DNA from: Sphingobacterium lumbrici | GTDB taxonomy: Bacteria > Bacteroidota > Bacteroidia > Sphingobacteriales > Sphingobacteriaceae | Direction: 5' to 3' | Assembly: GCF_006476045.1 (NCBI RefSeq) | Contig: NZ_SRZY01000023.1 | Coordinates: 478,607 to 542,606 of the forward strand | Length of the DNA: 64,000 nt | Part shown: one piece after another, positions 10,095-19,054 of the stretch | How the letters are laid out: each line of letters opens with the position of its first letter | Numbering within the stretch: the first letter of the stretch is position 1 | The notes under the pieces: model-generated | What the model saw: the letters and a program-made list of their open reading frames with translations, nothing else | The model's database searches: none | What the model was told of the DNA's origin: nothing | Position numbers and translations under genes: made by a program

Positions 10095-10664
10095 TCAAAA
10101 AAAGAAGAGCAGCAAAATAGGAGGAGGGAATTTTTTCCGTAGAATGGAAAGGGCATTATTAATTTGATTTTTGACGGTCTTTTCGGATAGCTGAAGCTTT
10201 TCAGCTATCTCGCGATGACTCAGGTACTCATTTCGGCTCAATTCAAAGATTTCTCTCATTTTTGCAGGCAGACGACCGACTTCCTCCTCGATCAGGCGGC
10301 GCAATTCTTTTTCACGCACCAGGTAATCCGTTATAGACTCATGCTGCTCCATATAGTTGCCCAACGATTGCTGGTAGTCCGTCCGGACTTTCTTTTTGTC
10401 TAGCAGGTTGAAAAATTTAAACCGTACAGCAGCATACAAATAATCGGCAATCGAAGAGTTTATGGCTATGGTATAGCGCTTGTCCCAGAGATACAGGAAG
10501 ACTTCTTGAACAATATCTTCCGCTTCTTTCTCATCTTGCGTCACCTTACATGCGTACAAGAAGAGCAAACCTTGAAAACGGTCATAAATCTCCACATACG
10601 CTGCCTGATCACCCTTGCTAAGAAGAGTTGTCAAATCAACATCGGTATAAGAGGAATACTTCAT
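10095..10664 (-). CDS. RNA polymerase ECF sigma-70 factor (FecI-like)
   Basis: An extracytoplasmic-function sigma factor of about 189 residues. Region 2 is seen at YACKVTQDEKEAEDIVQEVF and the following LWDKR, and region 4 at LPAKMREIFELSRNEYLSHREIAEKL with the helix-turn-helix LSEKTVKNQINNALSIL. I take the ATG at 10664 as the start; a GTG 12 bp upstream is possible but gives no family sequence. The C-terminus ends in an unusual hydrophobic tail, PPPILLLFFF, of a kind seen in other Bacteroidota FecI-like factors. It heads the minus-strand block and should direct transcription of the SusC/SusD genes when FecR releases it. No upstream promoter is convincing. Confidence 0.93.
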   Translation of the reverse strand: MKYSSYTDVDLTTLLSKGDQAAYVEIYDRFQGLLFLYACKVTQDEKEAEDIVQEVFLYLWDKRYTIAINSSIADYLYAAVRFKFFNLLDKKKVRTDYQQSLGNYMEQHESITDYLVREKELRRLIEEEVGRLPAKMREIFELSRNEYLSHREIAEKLQLSEKTVKNQINNALSILRKKFPPPILLLFFF

Positions 10665-11041
10665 AAGACCAATCACTTGGGGAGAATCTGCATTACAATA
10701 TGCAATAGTAGTTAATAATTTCTAAATAATAAAAACGTTCTGCGCTAGACACCAACATGAATCTTATAAAGTATGCCGGCTATTATGATGACCTTTTAGA
10801 TTTTACCCTTCACAAAGACGTTTTTGGTTTCTTTCAACTTCGCTGTAAGCTGATAAAAGGGATTCAAGAAACCACCGGTTGTATTTAGGCATTGTGGAGA
10901 TCCCACTGTTTACAGAACGGATTTGACTATATCTATATCAATCCCCTGGCTTTAATTGCTAAATACTTATTTACAGCATTGATACTAAGGCTTTCAGGTG
11001 TGGTATAGACCACTTGTAACCCGTTGCGTGTGAGTTCCTGT
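10665..11041. other. Gap of about 375 bp without a gene, probably decayed sequence
   Basis: The first 100 bp should hold the promoter of the sigma-factor gene; I see only a near-match to the minus-7 element (TACTATTG) on the minus strand. The rest has no complete gene. On the minus strand a short open stretch of 43 codons (10933-11064) overlaps the end of the MoxR fragment in another frame and reads like real protein (TTPESLSINAVNKYLAIKARG), and a second open stretch reads GGFLNPFYQLTAKLK. These may be remnants of genes lost from the adjacent damaged locus. No tRNA or terminator hairpin was found. Confidence 0.45.
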
Positions 11042-11443
11042 TCATATACCGGGTATATGTACATCTATTTTAAATAAAAACCGGTCTAACTGGGCTTCTG
11101 GCAACCGATATGTTCCTTCGTGCTCGATAGGGTTCTGGGTAGCAAAAACAAGAAAAGGGCGAGTCAATGGATAGGTATGTCCATCCACCGTTACCTGATT
11201 TTCGCTCATGCATTCAAATAATGCCGACTGTGTCTTGGCAGGAGCCCTATTAATTTCGTCGATGAGTACGATGTTTCCGAAAATAGGACCTTTCTTAAAC
11301 TCAAATTCATTTGTTTTCAAATCCAGAATAGCGGACCCTGTAACATCGGAAGGCATCAAATCGGGTGTAAATTGGATCCGCTTGAATTCGCTATTGATTG
11401 TTTTGGCAATCAGTTTGGCAGTTAGCGTTTTGGCTACCCCGGG
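11042..11443 (-). pseudogene. MoxR-type AAA ATPase fragment, truncated at both ends
   Basis: About 134 residues of a MoxR family AAA+ ATPase (a full protein is about 320). The fragment begins inside Walker A (PGVAKT; the usual G-x-x before it is missing) and continues through DLMPSDVTG, Walker B ([20 protein letters not shown]), ENQVTVDG and sensor 1 ([25 protein letters not shown]). It then stops after DVHIPGI, before the lid domain. There is no plausible ATG in frame at the start; the sequence before PG is foreign and belongs to the RDD gene on the other strand. MoxR ATPases normally act with DUF58/VWA proteins; none is present here. I consider it non-functional, and the clean break at its N-terminus suggests a deletion rather than slow decay. 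Confidence 0.82.
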
Positions 11444-11909
11444 CAAACGGCTAATGAAAGTGAAAGTCGTAAAGATTGATGGGACACGCGCTACCTTTTA
11501 TCAATATTTTATCCGTTGGATCAGCAATACCGTGGATATCTTTTTAAGTATGGGCGGATTGGGTATACTGAGTATCATTCTTACGAAAAATAGCCAACGA
11601 CTTGGTGACTTAGCCGCTGATACCACCGTAATTAATATTAAGGAAGATCTGAACTTAAAGGTAACGTTGTTTGAAGAGCTAACAGCGGAACACCGGGTGA
11701 CCTACCCGGAGGTAGTCAGGCTGACGGATCAGGATGTCAACCAGATTAAAGAGATTTTTGAAACGGCAAAAAGTCGAAAAAATTACGGCATTGTTTTAGC
11801 ACTCGCCACACGCGTGGAGATCCTGTTGGGTATAAAATCGCAGCTTGCGCCAGAAGATTTTATACCCCTGATTATACAAGATCATTATTACATATACAGA
11901 GACAAATAG
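11442..11909 (+). pseudogene. RDD family membrane protein fragment, N-terminus missing
   Basis: This frame encodes the C-terminal part of an RDD-family membrane protein, starting at [14 protein letters not shown], which in full members follows the second membrane segment. Then come a membrane stretch (WISNTVDIFLSMGGLGILSIIL) and the family signature QRLGDLAADTTVI. A soluble tail of about 95 residues contains RKNYGIVLALATRVEILLGI. The frame is open further upstream to 11208, but that part is simply antisense to the MoxR fragment. An ATG at 11454 could start a 151-residue product lacking the first membrane helices, so function is unlikely. The gene converges on fabD, whose stop is 9 bp away. 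Confidence 0.8.
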
Positions 11910-11917
11910 CCTCGATA

Positions 11918-12808
11918 TTATAAAGAGGCTGAGGCCGAAGATGTCTGTACTTGTCTGTCAACCTTCTTCACCAATCCCTGTAATACATTCCCCGGACCTA
12001 CTTCCACAAAGGCTTCCGCTCCATCTGTCAACATAAGCTGAACAGTTTGCGTCCACCGTACCGCTCCCGTCAATTGAGCGATCAGGTTAGCTTTTATCTG
12101 CGTCGGATCGGTATACGGTTTAGCATCTACATTTTGATAAATTGGGCAAGAAGGCGCTTTGATTTCTGTGGCCTCAATAGCTGCCTGTAATTCTACTTTC
12201 GCAGGTTCCATTAAAGGAGAGTGGAAAGCACCGCCGACATTTAATTTCAGTGCACGTTTGGCACCTGCCTCCGTCAACAACGCACAGGCCTTGTCAACGC
12301 CAACTATGGATCCCGAAATCACCAACTGTCCCGGACAGTTATAATTGGCAGCCACGACTACATCTTCAATCTGCGCGCAGATCTTTTCTACCGTCTCATC
12401 GTCTAAACCTAGTATTGCCGCCATTGTCGAAGGTTCTAACTCACACGCTTTCTGCATGGCGTTGGCACGTTGCGACACTAATTTTAAGCCATCTTCAAAA
12501 GACAATGCGCCTGCAGCGACTAAAGCAGAGAACTCACCCAATGAATGTCCGGCCACCATCGAAGGCTGGAAAGATGTTCCCAAAGCTTTGGCTAAGATAA
12601 CCGAATGTAAGAATATCGCAGGCTGCGTAACGTTAGTCTGTTTCAAATCCTCATCGGTTCCACTAAACATGATATCCGTAATACGAAATCCTAATATTTC
12701 GTTTGCCTGCTCAAATAAAGCTTTCGATTCTTCGCTCGAGGCATAAAGATCCTGTCCCATTCCTACAAACTGAGCACCTTGCCCAGGAAAAATATATGCT
12801 GTTTTCAT
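11918..12808 (-). CDS. fabD: malonyl-CoA:acyl-carrier-protein transacylase
   Basis: FabD moves the malonyl group from CoA to acyl carrier protein, feeding fatty-acid elongation in the cytoplasm. The 296-residue length is typical. Key residues are present: the GQGAQ loop at 9-13, the nucleophile elbow GHSLGE with Ser89, Arg114 (VSQRAN) that holds the malonate carboxylate, and the catalytic His196 in GGAFHSPLM. The C-terminal VEVGPGNVLQGLVKK is the standard end of the family. It is transcribed away from the M16 peptidase gene's direction of approach: both are on the minus strand, 61 bp apart. A short AGCCTC/GAGGCT hairpin (11908-11930) straddles its stop codon and that of the convergent RDD fragment. 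Confidence 0.96.
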   Translation of the reverse strand: MKTAYIFPGQGAQFVGMGQDLYASSEESKALFEQANEILGFRITDIMFSGTDEDLKQTNVTQPAIFLHSVILAKALGTSFQPSMVAGHSLGEFSALVAAGALSFEDGLKLVSQRANAMQKACELEPSTMAAILGLDDETVEKICAQIEDVVVAANYNCPGQLVISGSIVGVDKACALLTEAGAKRALKLNVGGAFHSPLMEPAKVELQAAIEATEIKAPSCPIYQNVDAKPYTDPTQIKANLIAQLTGAVRWTQTVQLMLTDGAEAFVEVGPGNVLQGLVKKVDRQVQTSSASASL

Positions 12809-12869
12809 CTAAAAAATTAATAGGTAAAAAGTCAAAATTAAAAAATAAAAATCACAACGGTGCAATCTA

Positions 12870-14102
12870 TCAATCCTCAGGCACAAAAGCCAGGGATGCC
12901 ATCATTGACTCGTCTAAAAATTCCTGGGATAAAGCGAGGATATCCATTGCACACACTTCATCTATCTTTAAAAACACCTCTTCGAGCGAGATGACTCTAT
13001 CGTAATCGATCATATTTTTCGCTTCGGCAATGATCATACTCATACGATTTTCTTCAGCAAGGGCGATCTGCCCCTTGAATTTTTGTTTGGCACGCTGCAA
13101 CTGATAGGCTGAGATAGGCTGGCTTTTCAGCGTATCAAGTTCTTTTTTTACTAAACGTACAGCCTTATTTAACTTCTCCTCATCCGTACCCAGATAGATA
13201 CTAAAATTGCCGGTATCACTATAAAGTGTTAGATTCGATTCAATGGTGTAGGCAATACCGTGCTTTTCACGGATTCCAAGATTTAAGATGGAACTCATTC
13301 CAATACCGCCAAGCATATTGTTAAGCAATAACATGGCCGTTTTGCGGTCGTCATAAATACCGAATGTTTGCTTACCCAACATATAATGGGCTTGATTTAT
13401 TGGTTTATGCACAACGATCGTATTCAATTCACTACCCGTAACCAGATCATTTCTCTTAGCCGGTACATTTCTTTTAATCTTACCAAAGATTTTATTGGCG
13501 ACACGTTCCATTTGTGATTTGGTATAACTGCCCGCTACCGCTATAATTATTTCTTCAGTATTATAGTTAGAAAGCATGAAATCATAAACGTCTTTCTTGG
13601 CAATGCTCTTCAGATCAGATTCCAAGCCCAGGATATTATGCCCTAAACCTGAATTTGCAAACAGTAGGTCTTCGAAATCATCCATAATAGACTCTTCAGG
13701 ACTATCTAGATAAGAGGCTATTTCATCCAATATCACTCCTTTTTCTTTTTCCATTTCATGTTCCGGAAAAGTAGAATGAAAAAGCACGTCTTCAAACAAA
13801 TCCAATGCCCTTTCTAAATAGGGATTCAAAAATGACGCGTGGATACAGGTATATTCTTTGGTTGTATAAGCATTCAGATCACCCCCTACCTGTTCTAATC
13901 GGTTTAAGATTTGATTGGTAGAACGTCGTTCTGTACGTTTAAACAGTAAATGTTCAATAAAATGGGCAACACCATACTTTCCCTCCACCTCATGACGCGA
14001 TCCCGCATTCACGATCATACACGTGTGGGTAATCGAAGAATCTTGTTGGTGTAATAATATGCGTATTCCGTTATCCAATCGGATAAGATTTAATTCCTGC
14101 AT
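12870..14102 (-). CDS. M16 family zinc metallopeptidase (processing-peptidase type)
   Basis: A 410-residue pitrilysin-family (M16B) peptidase. The inverted zinc motif HxxEH is His47-Phe-Ile-Glu50-His51 in GVAHFIEHLLFKRT, and the more distal acidic ligand should lie in EMEKEKGVILDEI about 75 residues on. The second domain (about 215-405) has the usual M16 C-terminal fold, with GGIGMSSILNLGIREKHGIAYTI matching the R/Y motif that binds peptide. There is no signal peptide, so it is predicted to be cytoplasmic. It follows the TonB-type barrel gene on the same strand with a 92-bp gap. Its natural substrate cannot be told from the sequence. Confidence 0.93.
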   Translation of the reverse strand: MQELNLIRLDNGIRILLHQQDSSITHTCMIVNAGSRHEVEGKYGVAHFIEHLLFKRTERRSTNQILNRLEQVGGDLNAYTTKEYTCIHASFLNPYLERALDLFEDVLFHSTFPEHEMEKEKGVILDEIASYLDSPEESIMDDFEDLLFANSGLGHNILGLESDLKSIAKKDVYDFMLSNYNTEEIIIAVAGSYTKSQMERVANKIFGKIKRNVPAKRNDLVTGSELNTIVVHKPINQAHYMLGKQTFGIYDDRKTAMLLLNNMLGGIGMSSILNLGIREKHGIAYTIESNLTLYSDTGNFSIYLGTDEEKLNKAVRLVKKELDTLKSQPISAYQLQRAKQKFKGQIALAEENRMSMIIAEAKNMIDYDRVISLEEVFLKIDEVCAMDILALSQEFLDESMMASLAFVPED

Positions 14103-14194
14103 TCAAAAATGAAATTAAAATGTTTGCAAAGCTACATAATTAAATACAAAACGGCCGAAGTACCCTTCAGCCGTTCCTGTTATCACGCGCATAA

Positions 14195-17023
14195 TTACAT
14201 CCTAGGCCGACGCATTCCACCTGGGAACGAACTGCCCGTATCAGGTGCTATACCCGAAAACTTTTGCAGCTTGAAAGTAAAGGTAAGCATGAAATACCGA
14301 GCTAGACGGTTCGTTCTGCTATCCGTCAAAATCTCACCCACAGTACGATCAATATTTGTTTGTTGGTTCAATAAATCAAAGCCCTGCAAACGTATTGTCG
14401 CACGTTGATCCCTCATAAACCTTTGCTCTATATAAGTATTCAATATAAAAGGATTTGCGTTCGTACGATATCCTTTATTAAACTCTTTGGCCACATCTGC
14501 TCCAAATATTGTAGTAGGGGTAATATTTACGGAGCCAATAATAGAAGGTGTTAACTTAGAAGTATTCGGTGATTCAAAATCCTGCAAAGTAGAATTAGAA
14601 ATGTTGTATGCATAACGTACCCCCGGATTGATTTCTAAATTTTCTGAGGGATTATAGCGAAAGAATAACATTTGGCTAATTATCATATTGTTTGTTACAG
14701 CTTTCAGAAACTCTCCTCCGGTAATGCTAGTATTCAAATAAGAAATACCTTTGTTGAAACTCACTCCACCACCGTACATGATATTGTATGTTTTTTCTTT
14801 TAAAGATCTACCAAAGTGATAAAAAGAGTTGATTGAATATATAGGATCAGACTCATTTTTATAACCTACCTGTTGGTATAGACCATCGCCTTCAACTGTA
14901 TAGCGCCTATTCATTGATACGATTCTGTCTTGTGTTAGTTCAGTCCGAATCGTAGCAAAAAATGTTTTCCCTTTTTGAAAATCACCTGAGCGAAAACGTA
15001 AATTCATGGAGTGTCTAAACTCCGGATCTAATTCCGGATTACCTATAGTAATATTTGTTCTATTAGTCGACACTTCAAACGGGAGAATTTGTGAAACCCC
15101 TGGTTCTGAAGAACGACCAGAATAATTCAAAGTCAAGTTAGACTGCCTAGAGAACTTATATTCAAATCTAGCGATCGGAATAATATTGAAGTTAGAGCGA
15201 TCAATTAATGCTGTTTCCGTTGCCGAGAAAGCATCACCTTTCAACTGCGAAGGTTGTACAGAGGCGCCTAAAGAATATTTAATTTTATCATTTTCAAACA
15301 TATAACTTGCACCTACACGGTGTGTTGTAAACTTATAGTCATAATCGTACGCGTAGTTTAAACCAGGTGTAGTTAATGGATTACCATCCTTATCCACTCC
15401 TCTCTGATGATTGGAGTTATCATAATCATTTGTATTTACATCATATGATATTTCTAATTTACTTTTTTCAGTTAGCGGTTCTATATAGGATAACGTAGCC
15501 CCCGCATTCCAACTCTTATTTTCTATCTCACGTAATGTCAGTTCAAAAATCTCATTAATCGGCTCATTCTGATTAGCAGGATCATAAACCAAACGATCCA
15601 AAATCTGGTCTAACTCATTTTTCGTTACCGCATTGTCGTAGTTGAAATTGAAAAACAAATTTCTACCCTTGTCATTTAATTTTCGATTATATAAGCCCGA
15701 AAAGTTATATCGTGGCGAATTCACATCGCCTGTCGAAGCTTGATCCTGAATATTATCTAACAAGCTTTCTTTATAAAAAATTGATTTTGACAGATTATCA
15801 GTTTGATTCTTGTTAAACGCAATTTGAGGTGTCAATTTAATGTAATCTTTATCTGAAATATTCCATTCCAAATTCCCTTCAAAACGGTGATTCGCACGAA
15901 TACTGTTATTATCCTGATCGGATTCCTCAGTCAGGTCTTGACCGATGTATTCGGTAAAAGAATTGGAAAGTGTATTATTATCATCCCGACCAAAAGAATA
16001 ACTTCCGTAAACTTTTAACTTATCGCTAAAATCGTGACGCATATTCAGCCCTACCGATCCAGTGTTAGTAATACCTTGTGAACCGCCAAACATTCCACTA
16101 CCTCCGCGGCCACCTGCACCACCTTGGCGACCACGTGCACCACCACCGATGGAATTGAAGTCGAAAAGACTAGCATTCATATTGTTCAGATTGCCTAAGA
16201 AGGAAATTTGTGTCTTATCTCTAAAACCCATCACCATTCCTGTGGCTTGGTAACGCTCTTCGGTACCCCCACCAACGCGAAGTGTAGTAGCATATCCCTT
16301 GTTATACTGTGGGTCAATTTGGATATTCAGCACCTTCGTTGACTCTCCCGACCTATTTCCGGTAAGATTTGCCATATCCCCATAATCATCTACCACTTGT
16401 ATCTTTTCAATGATATTTGCGGGCAAGTTTTGAGTAGCTGTTTTCACATCACCGCCAAAGAAATCTTTACCATTAATACGCACTCTTGTAATTGCTTCTC
16501 CCTGAGCGGTAACATTTCCATCCTTGTCGACTTCTACTCCCTGCAATTTCTTCAATGCATCTTCTGCTACTGAACCTTCTCTTAATTTTAAATCTCTAGT
16601 TGAGTATTCTACCGTATCACCTTTTACCTGAACGGTGATCACACCACTAACAACCACTTCCTCCAACATATTTGGGATCCCTTTGAGTTCGAAAGAAGGG
16701 ATAATCATTTTCTGCTCCCCTATCGGAAAGGTAAATTCCTTTTCGAAGGCCTCGAATCCTAAGCTCACAATCCGAATTTTAAATTGGTTACCCTTTACAT
16801 TATTAAATGTATATATGCCGGCTTGGGAAGAACTTGTCCCTAACGAATCTTGATCCGACACCAATAACACTGAAGCACCTGCCACTATTCGCGAAAGTGA
16901 ATCTCTCAGCATACCTTGCACTATTTTTCCCGTCTGTGCATGGATAGAACCCGTACCCGTTAACAAGAAGATAAGAAATAAGGATTTTAATAAACGACTC
17001 ATATTATTTGATTTTCTCTTCAT
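14195..17023 (-). CDS. TonB-type outer-membrane beta-barrel protein with carboxypeptidase-regulatory-like domain
   Basis: A 942-residue outer membrane protein. A signal peptide (ending SIHAQ) is followed by a carboxypeptidase-regulatory-like domain (about 32-115), a plug-like domain (about 120-230: VEYSTRDLKLREGSVAEDAL, INGKDFFGGDV, IIEKIQVVDDYGD) and a beta-barrel to the C-terminus. A Gly/Arg-rich insertion at about residues 290-320 (GGGARGRQGGAGGRGGSG) is typical of this barrel subfamily. It is not a SusC protein, as it lacks the LYGSRGANGV plug signature and has no SusD. The start could also be the ATG at 17002. It follows the CBM9-like gene after 4 bp, so the two are one operon. Substrate is unknown. 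Confidence 0.88.
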   Translation of the reverse strand: MKRKSNNMSRLLKSLFLIFLLTGTGSIHAQTGKIVQGMLRDSLSRIVAGASVLLVSDQDSLGTSSSQAGIYTFNNVKGNQFKIRIVSLGFEAFEKEFTFPIGEQKMIIPSFELKGIPNMLEEVVVSGVITVQVKGDTVEYSTRDLKLREGSVAEDALKKLQGVEVDKDGNVTAQGEAITRVRINGKDFFGGDVKTATQNLPANIIEKIQVVDDYGDMANLTGNRSGESTKVLNIQIDPQYNKGYATTLRVGGGTEERYQATGMVMGFRDKTQISFLGNLNNMNASLFDFNSIGGGARGRQGGAGGRGGSGMFGGSQGITNTGSVGLNMRHDFSDKLKVYGSYSFGRDDNNTLSNSFTEYIGQDLTEESDQDNNSIRANHRFEGNLEWNISDKDYIKLTPQIAFNKNQTDNLSKSIFYKESLLDNIQDQASTGDVNSPRYNFSGLYNRKLNDKGRNLFFNFNYDNAVTKNELDQILDRLVYDPANQNEPINEIFELTLREIENKSWNAGATLSYIEPLTEKSKLEISYDVNTNDYDNSNHQRGVDKDGNPLTTPGLNYAYDYDYKFTTHRVGASYMFENDKIKYSLGASVQPSQLKGDAFSATETALIDRSNFNIIPIARFEYKFSRQSNLTLNYSGRSSEPGVSQILPFEVSTNRTNITIGNPELDPEFRHSMNLRFRSGDFQKGKTFFATIRTELTQDRIVSMNRRYTVEGDGLYQQVGYKNESDPIYSINSFYHFGRSLKEKTYNIMYGGGVSFNKGISYLNTSITGGEFLKAVTNNMIISQMLFFRYNPSENLEINPGVRYAYNISNSTLQDFESPNTSKLTPSIIGSVNITPTTIFGADVAKEFNKGYRTNANPFILNTYIEQRFMRDQRATIRLQGFDLLNQQTNIDRTVGEILTDSRTNRLARYFMLTFTFKLQKFSGIAPDTGSSFPGGMRRPRM

Positions 17024-17027
17024 TTTA

Positions 17028-17765
17028 CTATTTTACTTTACCAAAGATCCATACATCCGTTTTGAATTTATACGGGTTACGAACGGTTGCCGTGGGTTGT
17101 ACCCTACCGTATATGGAGTATGGTGTATTCACAGACCTACTCTTGGCCATCTTCTGTAGTTGAATAAATGTATTGTTTACAACAATTTGTACTGCGATCT
17201 CTTCCTCCTTAAACTCAATAAGATCTAACGGAATCATCGACTCATATACGAAGTTCTCATTGCTATCAAGTTTAACAACAGCTTTGACACCATAACTATT
17301 TTTAAAAGAAAGAAGTCCGTCTACAACCCTTGAAAAACCGTTCAGATAGTAACCCCTGGAACTATTTAATAGCTCCAGCTGCAATGTTGAAAGATCTAGG
17401 TCTTCGGTTTGCGACAGCGCGCGCAATCGCTCCCTGTCTGGGAAAGGGTATATAAGTCGAGCGCCATCTTTCTTTTTACGCGTATAACTAATATTCACGA
17501 TAATGCCATTTCGAATGGCTTCCTGCCTCAATGTAGGATCCTGTACACGTACCGCAACCAACAACTTATTTTCCTTTCTTACAACACCGAATAACCATGC
17601 GTCACCTTCTACAGGAATTAATTGATCATTCCACTCTTTAAGGTCCCCATCCACTGTGATACTGGATATCGATTGAAAGGTATACACATCCGACTTCTTC
17701 TTTTGCGAAAAAGTGACCAATGGTAAGCTACCTATAATTAACAAAACCCAAAATTTATTCATCAT
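17028..17765 (-). CDS. secreted CBM9/DOMON-like domain protein
   Basis: About 246 residues from the ATG pair at 17765/17762; the frame extends upstream but without signal-like sequence, while this start gives a clear signal peptide (KFWVLLIIGSLPLVTFSQ). The mature part starts with SSITVDGDLKEWND, the typical opening of carbohydrate-binding family 9-like beta-sandwich domains, and continues with GVVRKENKLLVAVRVQD, again typical of that fold. It is predicted to be periplasmic or surface-exposed. The stop lies 4 bp before the barrel gene's start, which links the two. The family call rests on the N-terminal half; whether it binds sugar is untested. Confidence 0.7.
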   Translation of the reverse strand: MMNKFWVLLIIGSLPLVTFSQKKKSDVYTFQSISSITVDGDLKEWNDQLIPVEGDAWLFGVVRKENKLLVAVRVQDPTLRQEAIRNGIIVNISYTRKKKDGARLIYPFPDRERLRALSQTEDLDLSTLQLELLNSSRGYYLNGFSRVVDGLLSFKNSYGVKAVVKLDSNENFVYESMIPLDLIEFKEEEIAVQIVVNNTFIQLQKMAKSRSVNTPYSIYGRVQPTATVRNPYKFKTDVWIFGKVK

Positions 17766-17824
17766 CGAATCTATCTGTATTTTATATATAGCAAAAACTG
17801 TGAAACTTATTTTAAACAAGTACA

Positions 17825-17832
17825 TATCTTTG
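17825..17832 (+). promoter_or_regulatory. candidate minus-7 promoter element upstream of rnhB
   Basis: TATCTTTG matches the Bacteroidota minus-7 consensus TAnnTTTG exactly and lies 81 bp before the rnhB ATG. No TTG sits at the ideal minus-33 distance, so the assignment is tentative. Confidence 0.4.
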
Positions 17833-17913
17833 TACAAAAGAACAAATAAGTAACGTAAATTAATGTTAACAGCATTATATCACAGATAAGTTACACTTTT
17901 ACACAGAAATACG

Positions 17914-18510
17914 ATGTTACTATCTCATTTTCAGTACACCTATATTGAAGCCGGCTGCGATGAAGCAGGACGAGGCTGTCTCGCCGGACCTGTTTTTGCA
18001 GCGGCCGTGATATTCCCACCTGAATACTGCAATCCCATTCTGAACGATTCGAAGAAACTGTCAGAAAAAAAACGAATAGAATTGCGTCCCGTCATTGAGA
18101 ATGAAGCTTTGGCCTTTGCCGTAGCCAGCGTCTCGCCACAAGATATTGACAAAATCAACATTCATAATGCTTCATACAAGGCTATGCATTTGGCGCTAGA
18201 TGCCTTAACTGTAAAAGCCGAGTTCATCATTGTTGATGGCAATAGATTTATTCCCTATCAGGATATAAGACATGAGTGCATTATAAAAGGTGACGGAAAA
18301 TACCTGTCTATCGCCGCTGCTTCTATTTTAGCCAAAACCTATCGGGATGATTTCATGACTCACTTAGCCGCGGAGTATCCGTCGTACGATTGGAAATCCA
18401 ATAAAGGATACCCAACTATAGCACATCGTAATGCTGTATTACAGCATGGTTTCACACCGCATCACCGCAAGACGTTCCGTGTTACGGATCCACAGTTAAA
18501 ACTCTTTTAA
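17914..18510 (+). CDS. rnhB: ribonuclease HII
   Basis: Ribonuclease HII cuts the RNA strand of RNA-DNA hybrids and removes misincorporated ribonucleotides. The 198-residue protein shows the family signature AGCDEAGRGCLAGPVFAAAV, with the catalytic pair Asp16-Glu17. A further acidic residue lies in FIIVDGNRF and the fourth in KTYRDDFM, and the conserved AAASILAKTYRD block and the C-terminal HRKTF are in place. All catalytic residues are therefore visible. It stands alone between the divergent CBM9-like gene and a 650-bp non-coding region. Confidence 0.96.
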   Translation: MLLSHFQYTYIEAGCDEAGRGCLAGPVFAAAVIFPPEYCNPILNDSKKLSEKKRIELRPVIENEALAFAVASVSPQDIDKINIHNASYKAMHLALDALTVKAEFIIVDGNRFIPYQDIRHECIIKGDGKYLSIAAASILAKTYRDDFMTHLAAEYPSYDWKSNKGYPTIAHRNAVLQHGFTPHHRKTFRVTDPQLKLF

Positions 18511-18646
18511 AACCGGAAGAAGTCGTTCGAAAAGCACAATCTTGTCGGCATTGCATATTGAAGGAACAATTGCAGATTGGTTTGGGTCAAACTTTTGGGG
18601 GTCATAAAAAGGAAGGTATTTTTTAATCTATTTTTTGCGCCTCTTT

Positions 18647-18692
18647 CGCCGGCGCAGGGCGACTTCTTTTTTTATAAAAAGAAGGAAAAAAT
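18647..18692 (+). repeat. intergenic repeat, copy 1
   Basis: CGCCGGCGCAGGGC is followed by a perfect 9-bp hairpin, CTTCTTTTT with loop TTAT and AAAAAGAAG (18663-18684), then GAAAAAATC. Copy 2 on the other strand has the same order of elements. Confidence 0.55.
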
Positions 18693-18866
18693 CGTCGCTC
18701 GAACCTTTTGGCCGTAGGGACAGTGCCTCCCAATGCTATTGCCAAAAGCTTCACAGGCGACGTTTGTCGTGTAAGAAAGGGTAGTGCATTTATTGTTAAT
18801 ATTTACTTTATACTTGAGCTGAATTGAAAAAAAACGGCCTTAGCGGATTTGGACGTGCAGGCAGCA

Positions 18867-18969
18867 GATGATGCGTTGCAGAAGCTTACAATTACACTCA
18901 GCCAAGCAGATCTCAGCCCTTGCCGTGGGACAGAGCGGTGGAGGCCTAAGAGCTGCACACTGCATCATC
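18867..18969. other. large imperfect inverted repeat, candidate structured RNA or cruciform
   Basis: GATGATGC (18867) pairs with GCATCATC (18962), and after a small internal loop TGCAG (18877) pairs with CTGCA (18953). Together they would close a domain of about 70 nt that contains further GC-rich segments. No known RNA family is recognised and no promoter is evident, so transcription is unproven. Confidence 0.4.
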
Positions 18970-19003
18970 GCATCGCCGAAACGACAAATACGGTATCAGC
19001 CTT

Positions 19004-19054
19004 GATTTTTTGCTTCGTTTTTTATCAAGAAAAAATGAAGGCCCTGTCGCGGCG
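19004..19054 (-). repeat. intergenic repeat, copy 2 (inverted)
   Basis: Read on the minus strand it gives CGCCGCGACAGGGC, an A/T-rich hairpin (CTTGAT pairing with ATCAAG, 19001-19029) and CAAAAAATC. These elements appear in the same order as in copy 1 at 18647-18692, which is in the opposite orientation. Confidence 0.5.

Noticed and set aside
10933..11064. Minus-strand 43-codon ORF overlapping the MoxR fragment end
   Set aside because: Reads somewhat like protein, but is too short, has no recognisable family and lies in a decayed region; noted as a possible remnant only.
11208..11441. In-frame upstream extension of the RDD fragment on the plus strand
   Set aside because: It is exactly antisense to the MoxR fragment and has no RDD-like sequence; the real RDD part begins at GKR near 11442.
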